DNA from: Amaranthus tricolor | Taxonomy: Eukaryota > Streptophyta > Magnoliopsida > Caryophyllales > Amaranthaceae | DNA length: 64,000 bases | Assembly: GCF_026212465.1 (NCBI RefSeq) | Contig: NC_080059.1 | Span: forward strand, 20,029,043 to 20,093,042 | Direction: 5' to 3' | Shown here: in pieces, positions 1 to 13,232 of the stretch | How the letters are laid out: each line of letters begins with the position of its first letter | How positions within the stretch are numbered: position 1 is the first letter of the stretch | Notes under the pieces: model-generated | The model's input: only the letters and a program-made list of their open reading frames with translations | Told to the model about the DNA's origin: nothing | The model's database searches: none | Made by a program: the position numbers and the translations under genes

Positions 1-254
1 CAAAGTATGAACTATGTTTATGCAATTTTGCAATTTCTGAGTTTTGTAAAATTTATACTTAATTTTTTAGAAAAGAAAAAGGCTTTACTAAATTACTGAG
101 TTAATATATATTAACTTATAATTTATATATTTATTTTATAAAAATTTATATTTAATTTAATTTTTATCATATAGAAATAATATAATTAAGTTTAATTTAA
201 TTATTTTATATAAAATTTTATTATATTTTGACAACTTAGAAGAATTATGTAGAT

Positions 255-632
255 AAGTTCGGTCCAAAACAGGTTCGGTACAAAACAGGTTCCAGGTTCG
301 GTATAATACAGGTTCGGTACAATATAGATTCGGTCAAAAACGGTCGGTTAAAAACGGGTATTAAGCGGGTCGAAAACAGGTTTCGGTCTGAAAACAGGTT
401 CGGTATCGGTCGGTCACGGTATGATAAAAACAGGTCGAAAACGGTTTTCGGTTTAAAACAGGTTCGGTACCGGTCGGTTTCGGTATGTGTAAAACAGGTC
501 GGAAACAGTTTCGGTCACCATTCGGGTTCGGTAGCGGTCGGTATCTGGTCACTTGTATTCGGTCAAAAACGGGTTCGGTATCGGTCGGTAACAAGTCGGT
601 AAAACAGGTTTCTGACCACATTTACAGCCCTA
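255..632. mobile_element. Right-end fragment of a non-autonomous hAT element
   Basis: The stretch is a dense degenerate array of the short motif GGTTCGGT with spacers such as AAAACAGG, and it stops abruptly at TTTACAGCCCTA. The reverse complement, TAGGGCTGTAAA, is a typical hAT terminal inverted repeat, and short repeated motifs just inside the ends are usual for plant hATs. No matching left end is seen, so the other end is outside the window or lost, and no target duplication can be tested. An 86-codon minus-strand reading frame here is only the repeat read through. Two complete hATs at 38043 and 42458 have the same architecture. Confidence 0.6.
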
Positions 633-2500
633 CTCCCTCCCCATTTTACCATTGTGTTGGGTAATGATATTTAAGCACTTTAAGACTGCACATAAAAATT
701 AAATTTTTTTTAATTATTAATAATTTTAAATTTTTAAAAAAATTTAATTTAGAAATTGAGATATAGTAAATATTTTATATAGTTATTTTAACTTTCTAAA
801 AAAAATAAATATTAAAATAATTAAATATTTATATTTTTAAAGTGTATATCATTTTTCTTGTTTTTATTGAAAATGTAACCCCCCCTTTCCTTTTTATTCT
901 AACACGCCCCCCTCCCCTTTTCTTAATTTCTCTACTTTTTGTTTTTGTCCTTTTCCAAGATGACTTGCCCCCCTTAATTTCTGATAAATCCTTATGATTT
1001 TATTGAGAACAGCTGGATTTATCAAAGTCCTTTTTTACTTTTTCATATCCTTCTACCATTGAAGTCCGAGCATACCATTTCAAAGGTTTTGTCTCAATCA
1101 ATTCACTCCTGCTCTTTCTTTCTTCTCTTCACTTGAAAACCCCATTTCTTCTTAATTTATTTTTATTTTTATTTTTTTTTTAAAAAAAACAAGTGCCACC
1201 CATTACTAGTTTACTACCTTATGATATGTAAATTCATATACCCAAGCTTGCCTCTCTACCCTTAATTACTGACTGCGAAACGAAGCAGCAAGCTTTAATG
1301 GCTCTCAATTTCGACTCCAAGTCTCTTCTTCCACGTCCCGTGCTATTTTCTAATGACTTTCACTTCCTTTTTTTTTTTTTTTTTATAAAATTCAACCCTC
1401 ACATGGAGTCCGAGCATACATGATTTTTTCAAAGGAAGAGCCAATATCGCTGAACTACACACATTTCGTAGTCCGAGCATACACAAACCAAAATTTCATT
1501 GATGTTCTTTCTCTTCAAGCTCTTCTTTAGCAAGCAATCTTTGTTTTTGTTTATCTCAAAAATCGTTGGTTGGGGTGCTGGTCAAATATTTTGCTCGATC
1601 GATGCGTTTTTCTATTTCTTCCGACAAAATATCAGTCAATTTTGAGGGCTTCGGCTGAGGTTTTGATTTTTTAAGTCGCCCCATGACAATAAAAAAGCAG
1701 AAGATTTTCACCCTTCATTCCGATTTTTCGCTCTTGATTAATAACTCTTGATATTTTCTTTCATCTTTTTAATCTTCTTCTTTAATGTCTTGCTTGAAAA
1801 TTATCAATGGAGTCGTATACTTTACCAAAGAAAAATGGAGCAGAAGTCATGCATAGGAAGTGTTTGATGAAATTTCTCAAAGAAAACTTGGCTTTTTGTC
1901 TGAGTTTTTCAACCCTTGATCTTGCTGATATTGATGAGGTAACTTATTGATGAACATAACAATAACATAGCAATATTAGCAACAACAATCATGGGAAGCA
2001 ACCAAGAATTCCTTGTCTTTCAAAGGGATGAAGATGTTAGATATATGAATAATATCGTAGTTGGCTTCTGTATTCTTTTCAAGATCTCTACTTACAATGC
2101 TTTTTGCATGTCTCCCTATCTTAATGACCCCTGGTGATAAGGGAGCTTGTCCATGGAATATGGATAGTGCACTCATGCAGCAACGAGTATGTATTTTGAA
2201 AAACAATCTTCTCGCGTTCTCTTTGACACGCATTTACTGTTTTCGCAATAACTTTTGATATATTACTCTGAATGATGCAAGACCGGTGGCGTTTGGAAAC
2301 TAGACTTGAAGGGTTTTGAAATGACATATTGTACGCTCCAAATGGATATCGGAGCTGAAAGTTATGGTCATTTCTACCCAACAGTTAAGGAAGTGTAAAA
2401 TACATCATAATGGGGAGTTTGTTTATGCTTGCTTATGGGTTCGTGTGAACTCTTCTCATCCAAGCTCTTCTCTTACATGGAGATTTCGTACTTTTCTTCG
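633..2500. other. Intergenic DNA, no confident gene
   Basis: AT-rich and pyrimidine-rich sequence. A 13-base word AGTCCGAGCATAC occurs three times (1063, 1407, 1470). Two short coding-like stretches were noted but not called: 1807-1938 (44 codons beginning MESYTLPKKNG, followed by a GTAACT donor-like site) and 1992-2135 (47 codons beginning MGSNQEF). Neither resembles a family I know. The segment around 2280-2380 looks like retrotransposon spacer. A decayed gene or element relic is possible. Confidence 0.4.
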
Positions 2501-2591
2501 TAACGCTTGAGTAAATTTTTAAACTTTTCAAGGGGTGTCAATGAATTTGAATATTCCATGACTTTTAAGATCCACCTTAGGCTAATGAGCT

Positions 2592-2697
2592 CCAAGGAAT
2601 TAGAGCATATTATGACTTTGAAAGCTTCCTTGAGCTACTAAGCCCCAAGGAATTAGAGCATATTATAACTTTGAAAGCTTCCTTGAGCTACTAAGCC
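2592..2697. repeat. Two tandem copies of a 53-bp unit
   Basis: The unit starting CCAAGGAATTAGAGCATATT occurs at 2592 and again at 2645 with about one mismatch. A partial related unit precedes it (CTTAGGCTAATGAGCTCCAAGG). The phrases about 'aagccccaagg' recur in 6230-6500, next to the minus-strand gypsy array, so both stretches may be one spacer now separated by the copia LTR/gag fragment. Confidence 0.7.
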
Positions 2698-3553
2698 CTA
2701 AGGATTTTGAGGGTAAGTTTATTCTGCCAATCAAGATAATAAGACATTGTAAGGATTATAAGATTTCTAAAAATGAGCTGTTTTGAAGTGTATACTTGGG
2801 GTTGGAAAGCTTTACACAATATTTTAGAACTATGTTTAGTTGAAGGTTTTAGCATGACGGAAAAATGTATGCCCTTGTCATGATTTTTGTCATAACAGAT
2901 TGCGAGCAGAGAAAAATTAAGTACTCACATGAAAACTCAACTTATTTAAATGATGATAATTTAAAACACATATTAAATTAAACAATAAATTAAGTAATTA
3001 CATATAGTTGTATAAGTAGTTTTAAGATCATATTAAATATTACATGATTAATTGATAAATATTTTAAGTCTAAAATATGTTGAATTAAATTTGAATTAAA
3101 ATTATTTAAGTTATTATCTTTATTTAGATAAGGTTGTATTTGAATTTGAATTTGAATTTAGACGTATGTTTAATATGTTTTACACGTTTTGTTTTTTGAG
3201 TGTTTGAATAAATAATTTGCTTGATAATCAAGGTATAATTATTATATGTTTTCCTATAAGTATGGAGATATTTTAAATCTTAACTAAAAATAGGAAAAGA
3301 ATTCAAATTAAGCTAAAATATAGGAATTTAATTTAAATTATACGTACACGATTTTATTATTTGAATTATTGGATTTTAAATACCTTGTATGAGTATTAAT
3401 GTGGCAGCACGTGAAAGAGATGAAATAGCTAAAAATAGAATCCAAAAAGTGTTTAAAAAAGTCAGCGTCAATTTACTTAAGGCTCAAGGTTTTGAATTAA
3501 AGACTGGTCCAGATTAATCAAACTAGCGAGATTCTAGGATGAAGTTTCCTTGA

Positions 3554-4840
<1,287 letters not shown>

Positions 4841-5431
4841 CTTCATTCAAAGATGAAGAATGCAACACTTCTCATAATTTTCTCTCTTCTTGTTTTAAGA
4901 TCTTGTATTCATAAAGTGTTGTAAAACTTAGTTCATCTAACTCTTTTATTTGTAATAGGTTTTAGAGTTAAAAAGAGTTAGAACTTTTAATTATAATTAC
5001 GCGTGAGCTTGGAATACTTATTAAAGTTTTCAATTTGTTTTCTCTTTTTTGAGATTGAGATTTGTACTTTTATTAAGAGAACTTGTAAGACGTTATTCAA
5101 GGGGAAGAACATGGCGAGAGAAGATAGAGAGATCTTCTAAGTTGTTTTAAAGTTCATTAATAAAAGGCGTTGAATCCTATGTGTTGGAAGAGAACCCATT
5201 GGCGTGGAGTAGGCTATTAATAGCTGAACCTCATTAACAAATCCGTTGTTCTTTTTTAAGTTTATTTGCGCACATATTTCTTAGATCTATCATTAGGCCT
5301 AAAACAGTTCCAGAAATTGTTTTGAAAGGTCTCTCAAGCTCTTGAGCTTACTTTCCAGAAAACTTTTAAAACGGGCGTACTCTCTATTCACCCCCTTCTA
5401 GAGAGTATTCGATCTCCAATCAATCTTCAAT

Positions 5432-5443
5432 TGGTATCAAAGC
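5432..5443 (+). other. Primer binding site, initiator tRNA-Met type
   Basis: TGGTATCAAAGC directly follows the LTR end. Plant copia elements prime minus-strand DNA synthesis with the 3' end of initiator tRNA-Met, complementary to TGGTATCAGAGC; this copy has one mismatch (A for G). Confidence 0.75.
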
Positions 5444-5475
5444 TGAGTTTCAAATATAAAGATTAATATCTTGTG

Positions 5476-6168
5476 ATGGATCCGATAGGAGAAGGGTTGT
5501 TTGCTCAAAGTCGTTCGTGCTCTAGGCCTCCTTTGTTTTGTGGAATAAATTTCTCTCATTGGAAAACTTTGATGAAGATGTTTGTGATTGATCAAGATAT
5601 GGAGCTTTGGGACATCATAACTAAAGGACCAAAGGTGCCAATGAAAAAGGACGCTCAAGGAAATGATGTGGTTAAATCCGAGTCCGAATACTCACAAAGT
5701 GATTTGGAATCCATGTCCCAAAACTATAGAGTAATGAATTAATTGTGTTGTGCTTTAAATGGTATTGAGTTCAATAGAGTTTTATCATGCACAAGTGCTA
5801 AGGAAATATGGGATAAGTTGGTGATGACGTATGAAGGAACAAGTCAAGTTAAGGAGACAAAGATCAACATTCTCATGCATCAATATGAAATGTTCAAGAT
5901 GAAAAAGGATGAGAATATTAATGAAATTTTTACTTGTTTTATGTTAATTACTAACAGTTTGAATTCTCTTGGTAATACTTTTACTGATGCAGAAAAAGTC
6001 CAGAAGGTCTTAAGGTGTCTTCCAAGATTTAAATGGGGTTCAAATGTCCGAATGATCTTCAACATTAGACAATACTTCATGCTCTTTGTTCTGCAGGGTA
6101 GCTTATTAGCCCCAAATGATGATGGTCGTTCGGTCATTACATGTCTTATATTTGTTGTCTCAGACTGA
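5476..6168 (+). pseudogene. gag: Ty1/copia gag, N-terminal part, broken
   Basis: The frame starts with ATG at 5476, 33 bases after the primer binding site. It shows the copia gag pattern: an early SHWKTLMKMFV segment (the usual 'F.G.N...W...M'), then EIWDKLVMTYEGTSQVKETK and a DENINEIF segment, all hallmarks of the UBN2 / copia gag-polypeptide domain. A TAA at 5740 interrupts it. The frame decays after about residue 210, where sequence of the neighbouring gypsy spacer begins, and no protease, integrase or reverse transcriptase follows. It is a truncated element and cannot be active alone. Confidence 0.8.
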
Positions 6169-6179
6169 TGTTAGTAAAC

Positions 6180-6889
6180 GTAAATGATTTTGAATATCTT
6201 TTTAAAAGAGTTATCTTGGTATTAACTTAGGCTCGATAAGCCCCCAAGGCTAGGATAATTATTTGAGAGGGTTGAGATCTTCCACCATTTGAAGGAGTTG
6301 GAGTATTCCATACGATTATCTTGGGTTAATGAGCCCCAACCTCTCCCAAGTATTCATAGGATGTATCAAAACCTTCTATGGATCAAAGTCAGAATTTTTG
6401 AATATGGTATGACCTTTAATCGTAAGGGCCTCAAGGTGTGCTAGGTTTGCACTAGAGGATCGCCTTGGGCTAACAAGCCCCGAAGTACTTAATTTTGACA
6501 TAGTATAGGGCCTTCTACCTTATATAAGGTTTAAAATATTCCAATAAGGGACAATCTTGATCATTAAAGCCTCGAGGTGTTTGGATTAATGAGAGTATAC
6601 CATGAGTATGATGATGATAGGAAGCCTTAATGGAAATACTTGTTGAGTCAAGTACATCTCGAAGATAAGATATTGATAACCAAGATAGGGAGGCAAGTAA
6701 TATTTGAATAAGATACGTGACATTTGAACCAGGGTTCAATAATCCGGCTAGGATTGATGATTGTTACCAAAAGGCACATCTAAGTGGAGATCTTAGAATA
6801 ACATGATCAGCATTTGAGCCAGGTTGATTGACCCGGTTAGGATGTGAGATGACTTGCCACCAAATTTCAAGAAAATGACTATAAGATCT
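6180..6889. other. Non-coding retrotransposon spacer
   Basis: No gene. The sequence has repeated phrases such as 'gggctaacaagcccc' and 'ttgggttaatgagcccc', similar to those at 2570-2700, and leads into the tandem array on its right. It is best read as the 3' non-coding part of the minus-strand gypsy element whose gag lies at 8233-9924. Confidence 0.45.
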
Positions 6890-7975
6890 TGCCAAAGACA
6901 GACAAGGAGTCCTAAAACGAATAGGCTAATTTAGGCTAACGTGTCACCCAAATTAGTTCCAAGCCATGATTATAAGGGTCTTCGTGCCTAAGTCTGTCAA
7001 ACAGTCCTAAGACGAATAGGCTAATTTGGGGCTAACTTTCCACCCAAATTAGTCTCAAGCAATGACTATAACGATCTTCGTGCCAAAGGCTGACAAAGAG
7101 TCCTAAAATGAATAGGCTAATTTGGGGCTAACGTGCCACCCAAATTAGTTCCAAGCAATGACTATAAGGATCTTCATGACAAAAGCTGACAAAGAGTGTT
7201 GAAACGAATAGGCTAATTTGGGGCTAACTTGCCACCGAAATTAGTTCCAGGCAATGACTATAAGGATCTTCATGCCAAAGGTTGACGAAGACTCCTAAAA
7301 CGAATAGGCTAATTTGGGGCTAACTTGCCACCCAAATTAGGTCCAGACAATGACTATAAGGATCTTCGTGCTAAGGGCTGACAAAGAGTCTTGAAACAAA
7401 TAGATTAATTTGGTGCTAACTTGCCACCCAAATTATGTCCAAACAATGACTATAAGGATCTTCGTGCCAAGGGCTGACAAAGAGTCCTGAAACAAATTGG
7501 CTAACTTTAGGCTAGCTTGTCACCCAAATTAGTTTTAGACCATGACTATAAGGATCTTTGTCCCAAGGGTTGACAAAGAGTCCTGAAATGATGAATAGAC
7601 TAATATAGGGCTAACTTGCCACCCAAATCAATTTAAGAGTGACTATAGAAATCTTCATGCCGAAGGCCAACAATGAGTCCCGAAACAAATTGGTAATTTG
7701 GGGCTAACTTGCCTCCCAAATTATATTTAGACAAAGACTATAAGGATCTCTATGCCAAAAGCCGACAAAGATTCTTGAAACAAATAATCTAATTTGGGGC
7801 TAGCTTGCCACCCAAATTGATTCCAGACAATGACTATTAGGATCTTTGTGCTAAAGGCTGACAAAGAGTCCTGAAAGAAATAGGCTAATTTGGGGTTATC
7901 TTGCCACCCAAATTAACTTCAAATAATGACCATAAGGATCTTTGTGCCACAGGCTGACAAAGAGTCCTAAAATAA
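6890..7975. repeat. Tandem array, about 96-bp unit, about 11 copies
   Basis: Each unit holds the words GACAAAGAGTCCT, GAATAGGCTAATTTGGGGC, TTGCCACCCAAATTAG and CAATGACTATAAGGATCTTC in that order. Copies begin near 6899, 7004, 7091, 7188, 7283, 7379, 7475, 7572, 7669, 7764, 7858 and 7954. Units differ by scattered substitutions and small indels, so the array is old. Arrays of this sort inside the non-coding part of Tat/Ogre gypsy elements are known in plants and can seed satellites. Confidence 0.9.
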
Positions 7976-8232
7976 TTGAAAAGTGAGTTTGTTGAGATTG
8001 GACTTCACACAAAGTTGTTCCTAACTTTCATTCATTCATTCATTCAAAATTTTGTCAATCTTTCATCATATTGAGTTTCCTCTTGATATTCTAAGGATTT
8101 CATTACATGTTTAATTTCTTAATAAGGTATAATAGTCTCTTGCGATGGTCGATTATAGCTTACTACTAGACTTCGGAGTACTTGTTACTTGCATGGCATG
8201 TAGAGATTTTCTGGTAGTGATGCTGGACTTAA

Positions 8233-9924
8233 TCAAAAAATGAACAGTATCCTTGATAGACCTATCACCTGCCTAAAATTTGGAGTATTCACCGGATATG
8301 AGATTGATGAAACCTTCAAGGACACTAGTCTACTCCTCTTTTTTCCCATCAGAGTTCTGATCCCGCCCTTAATTATTGTATGACCCTTGCCTAGACCGGT
8401 AAGGTTGGTACCGCTGATTTCGATTAATAAAGCTTCCCAATTTTCCTTTGTTTGCGAATCGATCAAGAACTTTCTTAAGTTCTCGGCAATGAGCAAGGGT
8501 ATGACCATGCTCCTTGTGATACTCATACTACAAATCCATATTTCTTCTATTCATTGAAGTACTCACTTGAGGACGTTGTGGAAGTTCAAATCTGATGGCA
8601 TACAAAACGTCTTTTCGGTTCTATTGAATCAAGGATCATAGTCTCCATTCTTCACCTCTTTTAACCATGCCTTCGAGTAATTTTAATCATAAGTGAGACG
8701 TTTTGACCTAGTTGGCCCTATTCAAGAGTATCCAGTGTATTCTTGTGGGCAAGGGTTTCCATGTGGCTGAGATTGAGATTGTAGCTTATCATTCTTCTTC
8801 TTTTTAGATTGAGAACTATAGGTGTGGAAATTTCTGAGGCTTGAACAAACCTTTGAGCAATTTGCATTCCTTCAACGTAAGAGGTGAATGACTGACATGA
8901 GGTGAATATTTGACTTCTTTTGCCTCATGAGAAAATAAAATGATCTAAAAATATTTTCTCAAGTTGAGAGAAACAGTTAACGCTCCCATAAGGTAGTGAA
9001 GTATACCAAGATAGAGCAAATCCAGTTAAGGTAGTAGGAAAGAACTTACAAAGAAGAGCTTCATATGTAGTATTGACTACAATGTGAGCCCGATATGATT
9101 CTATGTGTTCTTGAGGATCTTGTTCGGGATCATGACCTTACTCGGGTTAGGAGTAGCTAAAATTCGAGCAGACTGGGGGGGGGGGGGGTCTTGAAAACAA
9201 ATGGAGCGTTTTCTGGTCCTCCTTCTTTAAACTTATCCTTATCATGCTTTAGTGGGCTTTGATGGGATACTTCTTCCCTTTGGAGTGGGGGTTGTTAATA
9301 AGTGTGTTCTCTTTCTTTTCTCTTAGAGTTGATGAGGGCACGGGCACCACTCTCCCCAAAACGAAGCTTTCGACTGGCAATTATCTTCTTAGCAACTACG
9401 AAAGAGTGTGCCTTTGTCCAGTTAAGATCTTGGCAACATTCTTCCCTTCCCCGAATAGGGTTAGGGTCTTGTCTCTCCTTTTTCCGATTAGGGTTTGGAT
9501 GCTACAACGGTTGTGCTGAGATGTTACGGTGATGAGTACTCCTGGTGGGCTGATGAGAATGTTCTTTTCTAGTGTTAAGAGAAGATGCATAATTAGTATT
9601 ACGGTTTTGAGTAGGTGGTGCTTCCTGGCTTTCAGCTACATCCTCTACATAGTAATTGATTGGGGTAGGCTTATGAATGGGTGTAGGTCTCCTCCTTGGA
9701 GAAGATATAATTGGAATTAACTTGAAGGCTTGAGTGATGTGCTCTTGAATCTGAGTAGTGAGAAGGGTTGCAAATTCATGAAGGTGATGGGTGATAGGAT
9801 CCGAGTTAGAATTCGGATTAGGAATTGGAGGATTAGGATTACAAGCATGGCTAGAGCTGTTTGCTTCAGACGGGTGTGGTCCTGACTGATGAGTACGAGC
9901 CTGGGTGTTTCTTTTTGGAGGCAT
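8233..9924 (-). pseudogene. gag: Ty3/gypsy gag (Tat/Ogre-like), minus strand, heavily broken
   Basis: On the minus strand the gag begins MPPKRNTQARTH at 9924, 36 bases inside the primer-binding-like site. The first 140 codons are open and rich in Pro, Asn, Ser and Thr, as in Gag N termini. Around 9130-8930 a shifted frame reads DPQEHIESYRAHIVVNTTYE and then LCKFFPTTLTGFALSWYTSL, the Retrotrans_gag core. Near 8526-8400 a segment reading YHKEHGHTLAHCRELKK matches the C-terminal zinc-knuckle-like region of these Gags. Several frameshifts and stops separate the pieces. No pol was found; the tandem array follows instead, so the element is deleted internally or never carried pol. Confidence 0.75.
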
Positions 9925-9960
9925 GACTTTTACTTCGAGTTTAGAGTGAGGTGTTACTCT

Positions 9961-9980
9961 TCCCCATAGACGACGCTAAA
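9961..9980 (-). other. Primer-binding-site-like sequence of the minus-strand gypsy element
   Basis: Minus strand TTTAGCGTCGTCTATGGGGA is close to the GGCGCCGTCTGTGGGGA core found just inside the LTR of Tat/Athila gypsy elements. It lies between the inferred LTR end and the gag start, as expected, with a few mismatches. Confidence 0.6.
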
Positions 9981-9981
9981 C

Positions 9982-10541
9982 TGTTTCGGGTGAAATTTAG
10001 TTGCGATTTGTATTAAGTAGGGAAGGATAATTTATGTTGTAACTCCAAATGGAAACATCCACGTGTCAAAGTATAGGGTAGCCCAATCCAATTACTTGAG
10101 GTTGAATGTGATTGAAGATGGTCGAATGTGGTTGAAGATCTTCGAATGAATCTACAAAACGAATAAAGGTTACTAACCCCAGGGCGGCACTGGGATAGCC
10201 CCTCCGATGCTTAAGTCAGAATGAAGTTGAATATGAAATATGACAATGAAATTACTTAGAGAGAATATGAGAGAAAAACTTACTTCATTAGGATAACCTG
10301 TGAATATTTATAGTAGCTGGATTTGTACTGATAATGAAACTGGTTGGATCTGACTTACGAACCAATAATTAATGAAACGAATTGATACGTAACCTTAAAC
10401 TGGGCTTTGACCAACCCATGGACTATCGTTAACTAAATATAAGAGCCAATTAATATTGGGACCTTGAACCCAAAACACTACTAAAGAATTACAAGGACAC
10501 TTATAAGTTATAATTAGCTTAAGATAGGGATAAATGTCACA
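9982..10541 (-). mobile_element. Gypsy LTR, minus strand (outer edge approximate)
   Basis: The inner edge, CCCGAAACA on the minus strand, abuts the primer-binding-like site. The outer edge is set at a TGTGACATTT start on the minus strand, which is only plausible. A TATA box (CTATAAATA, minus strand, 10305-10313) sits within it. No partner LTR was found to the left. Confidence 0.5.
10305..10313 (-). promoter_or_regulatory. TATA box of the minus-strand gypsy LTR
   Basis: CTATAAATA on the minus strand, inside the LTR and about 320 bases before its inner edge, a reasonable position for the LTR promoter. Confidence 0.4.
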
Positions 10542-11672
10542 AAAGGTTAGGTTCTTTGGTAACTCCCTAACTGTTAAGTGGTAATCCTAATGCTACTTCT
10601 TATTCAACTTGACTAGCTAGTGTTATTTACCTTTTTTACACTTGTATGTCAAGATAACATTTTAATTTTTAATATTTCTTATTGTATATAAAAAAATTAT
10701 GAAAATTTGAGATTAATAATTATTATATTGACTTGAATAGAACAAAATCTCAATTAATTATAACTTAACTTATAAATTGAAAATAAGATACAAATTATGT
10801 GTATTAAATGTATAGTAGCAGGCATAAAAGGTGGGAGTATATCACTCAGATGCATCCAAAGATATCTTAGACATCATATTTCATCCACTTAAGATCTGAA
10901 AGGGTTTACTTGGTAAGGAATCTGTATAAACAATTAGGTATCGTGTGGTTTCTGACGTAACTCGTATTTTAAAGAATGTTTTGGAAAAATTATATACATG
11001 TCTTTTTGCCCTTTTAAATAACTTTGATTTTCTGGTTGTTGTTGTATTTTGGGAGGTATTAATAAGTTCAATTTCTTTTATGTTTCTGTGATTGAATAAT
11101 TATTAGTCTCTTCATAATTAGACTTTTAGATTTAACATGATTGTTTGTTCCTAATTGAGACATCAACCTAACCTCTTTTATCTCTCGACTTTAAGATTTA
11201 AGTTGAATAATTCATTAGTACTTAGCTTGAATAATTCAGACCAAAAGCTAACTCGACTTTTGGTTTTGTTTTTTTCCGTTTATTTGCTTTATTTTTTACT
11301 TAACTTAGGACTTAGAATTTACCCTTTTGTCCTTACTTTGTCAGGGGCCTTTCACTAATTATACTTTTACTTTAGTATAATTAGCACACTTAAACTTTTA
11401 TACCTTTTATACTCTAAATTATCCAATAACATTAAAGGCCAAACATATAGTAAAAACACACATAACATTATGATCATAAGAGCATATTCTATATCTCTAG
11501 ATTTTTCAGTTTATTGAAATCCTCTATCATCTAATCAAGGTAACCATATAGTAATAAAACTTTTTACTTATTTTCCTATATTAATACTAATTTTTAGTTA
11601 ACCATAAATAATACAAACTTAGGAGGTGTTTCCCTAGAATATCTCTAACATGTTTAAAATCAAACTATAGGA
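10542..11672. other. AT-rich intergenic DNA, nothing recognised
   Basis: No conserved motif, repeat or coding pattern was found. A 67-codon frame at 11155-11358 is Leu/Phe-rich and typical of chance frames in AT-rich DNA. The last bases before 11678 give the GATTA target duplication of the Sirevirus-like element. Confidence 0.5.
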
Positions 11673-11677
11673 GATTA

Positions 11678-13164
11678 TGTTGGACCTCTTGAGTTTTGAT
11701 GATGACTACACTTTATTTAAACGAATATGTTTTAGAGATTGTGTGCAGGTCGATATCTGGTCTTGATTATGATCGTTGATAGTACCTATGGCTTGGTCTA
11801 TGAAAATGTACGTGTCAAAAGGATCCAAAAGATGTTAGAAGAAGTATATCGCTTGGGATGTAAAATGGAGAAAGGAGGTCTACTGTTCCCAAGTTGGATG
11901 TTCTAACAAAACTGGAAATTGGAGACAACGCACTAATCCTGAACTGGAGTCAGCTTACGTCCATTGAAAATTCTGATTATTATTTTTTAATTATTATTTT
12001 TAGTTGATGTATAAATTAAAGTTAATTTGTTGCATTTATAAATTATTAAAGTTAATTGGCAAAGTATTTTCCAAAATGATTTTTCGTTTTTACTAAGCTT
12101 TATTTTAGGAGTTATATTTACTGAATAATTGAATTTACTAAATATAGGAACAGCAGCTGAGTCGTAGATATTATTAGAATAACCGATCCTAAATTTAGTG
12201 TATAGGTAACTGTTCCTAATATTAGTAAATAGCAACTGTCCCTATTATTAGCAAACCTTAACCGTATCCATATTTAGCTTAAAGTACCCGTGGATATTAT
12301 TGGAAAAAGGGAACTGCTGCTAATTTTAGTATATGGGAACTGCTGCTAAAGGGAACAATATCTATTATTAGTATCTGGGAACAACAGTTATTATTAAATA
12401 ACCGTGGGCTTGAATTTGTCAAGTTTAATACCTATTTTAGAGACTAACCTTAGGATGACCTTGGATATTAAGATCCACATTATTTTCCTTATTATTTGGG
12501 ATAAGGGAGTAATGGTTGGTTTCTTCCATTTTATTAGGAAATTTAATTCTATAAATAAGCAATCTTTTTGGCTGTTCCCAAATATATCCCAACGTATGAG
12601 CTTAGTTATTTCATACGATTATTTTTGGAATTTTGCAAGAACATTTTGTTTTAAAAACGCCAATTAATTTTATAATATTTTCTTGTGCAACTCATTGATT
12701 TTATTTTGGAGAATTTTATCCTTATTGTAAGGGTTTTTTTGAGTGATATTTGTAATTAGACTTGGGTAAGTCTCAGGGGGATTAGATAGCTTTGAGAGAA
12801 GCTTGTGAAGAGTTTAGCTTTTAATTAAGCTAAGTTAGTTGCTTTGAGTGAAGCAATTGAAGAGAGAAGTTGGCCTAGTTGATGCGCTTCGAGTGAAACA
12901 AGGTGTTTAATGTAATTGTAACGAGTTGCCTTAAACATAGTGGAAAATTTAGAAATCCCGTGGGGTCGTGGTTTTTCCTTCTAATTAAGCCTAGGAGGTT
13001 TCCACGTAAAAATCGTGTTGTCTCTTTCATAATTTCGCTCAAAGTTTAAGCTTTATTTATTTTATTTAATTCCGCGAAAACAAGGCAAAAACGCTTAAAC
13101 GTGTAACAACAACAATTCACCCCCCCCCCTCTTGTTGTTGTTCCCATCTCTATCTTAGTCTATA
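11678..13164 (+). mobile_element. 5' LTR of the Sirevirus-like element
   Basis: 1487 bp, matched along its length by 36249-37738. Differences include a deletion near 12054 versus 36620, several substitutions near 11930 versus 36500, and the length of a C run (10 C at 13120-13129 versus 18 C at 37686-37703). The conserved end motif with GGGGTCGTGGTTTTTCC and CCACGTAAAA is typical of Sirevirus LTRs. An 87-codon frame inside it has a twin in the 3' LTR and is not a gene. Confidence 0.95.
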
Positions 13165-13166
13165 AT

Positions 13167-13178
13167 TGGTATCAGAGC
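13167..13178 (+). other. Primer binding site, initiator tRNA-Met
   Basis: TGGTATCAGAGC, the exact complement of the plant initiator tRNA-Met 3' end, two bases after the 5' LTR. Confidence 0.92.
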
Positions 13179-13232
13179 CCTGTTCCCATTTGATCAGGAA
13201 ACCCTGAGAGCAAAATCTTGGTATTCCCAGAG

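Noticed and set aside
361..621. 86-codon minus-strand frame
   Set aside because: It is the GGTTCGGT repeat of a hAT end read through; no protein family.
6890..7975. CRISPR-like regular array
   Set aside because: The whole 96-bp unit repeats without unique spacers, in plant DNA; it is a tandem repeat in a retroelement.
12404..12667. 87-codon frame, with a twin at 36971-37234
   Set aside because: Both lie at the same place in the two LTRs of one element; LTR sequence, not a gene.
13167..13178. tRNA-Met-like sequences at the primer sites
   Set aside because: Only the 3'-end complement is present; no cloverleaf around them. They are primer binding sites.
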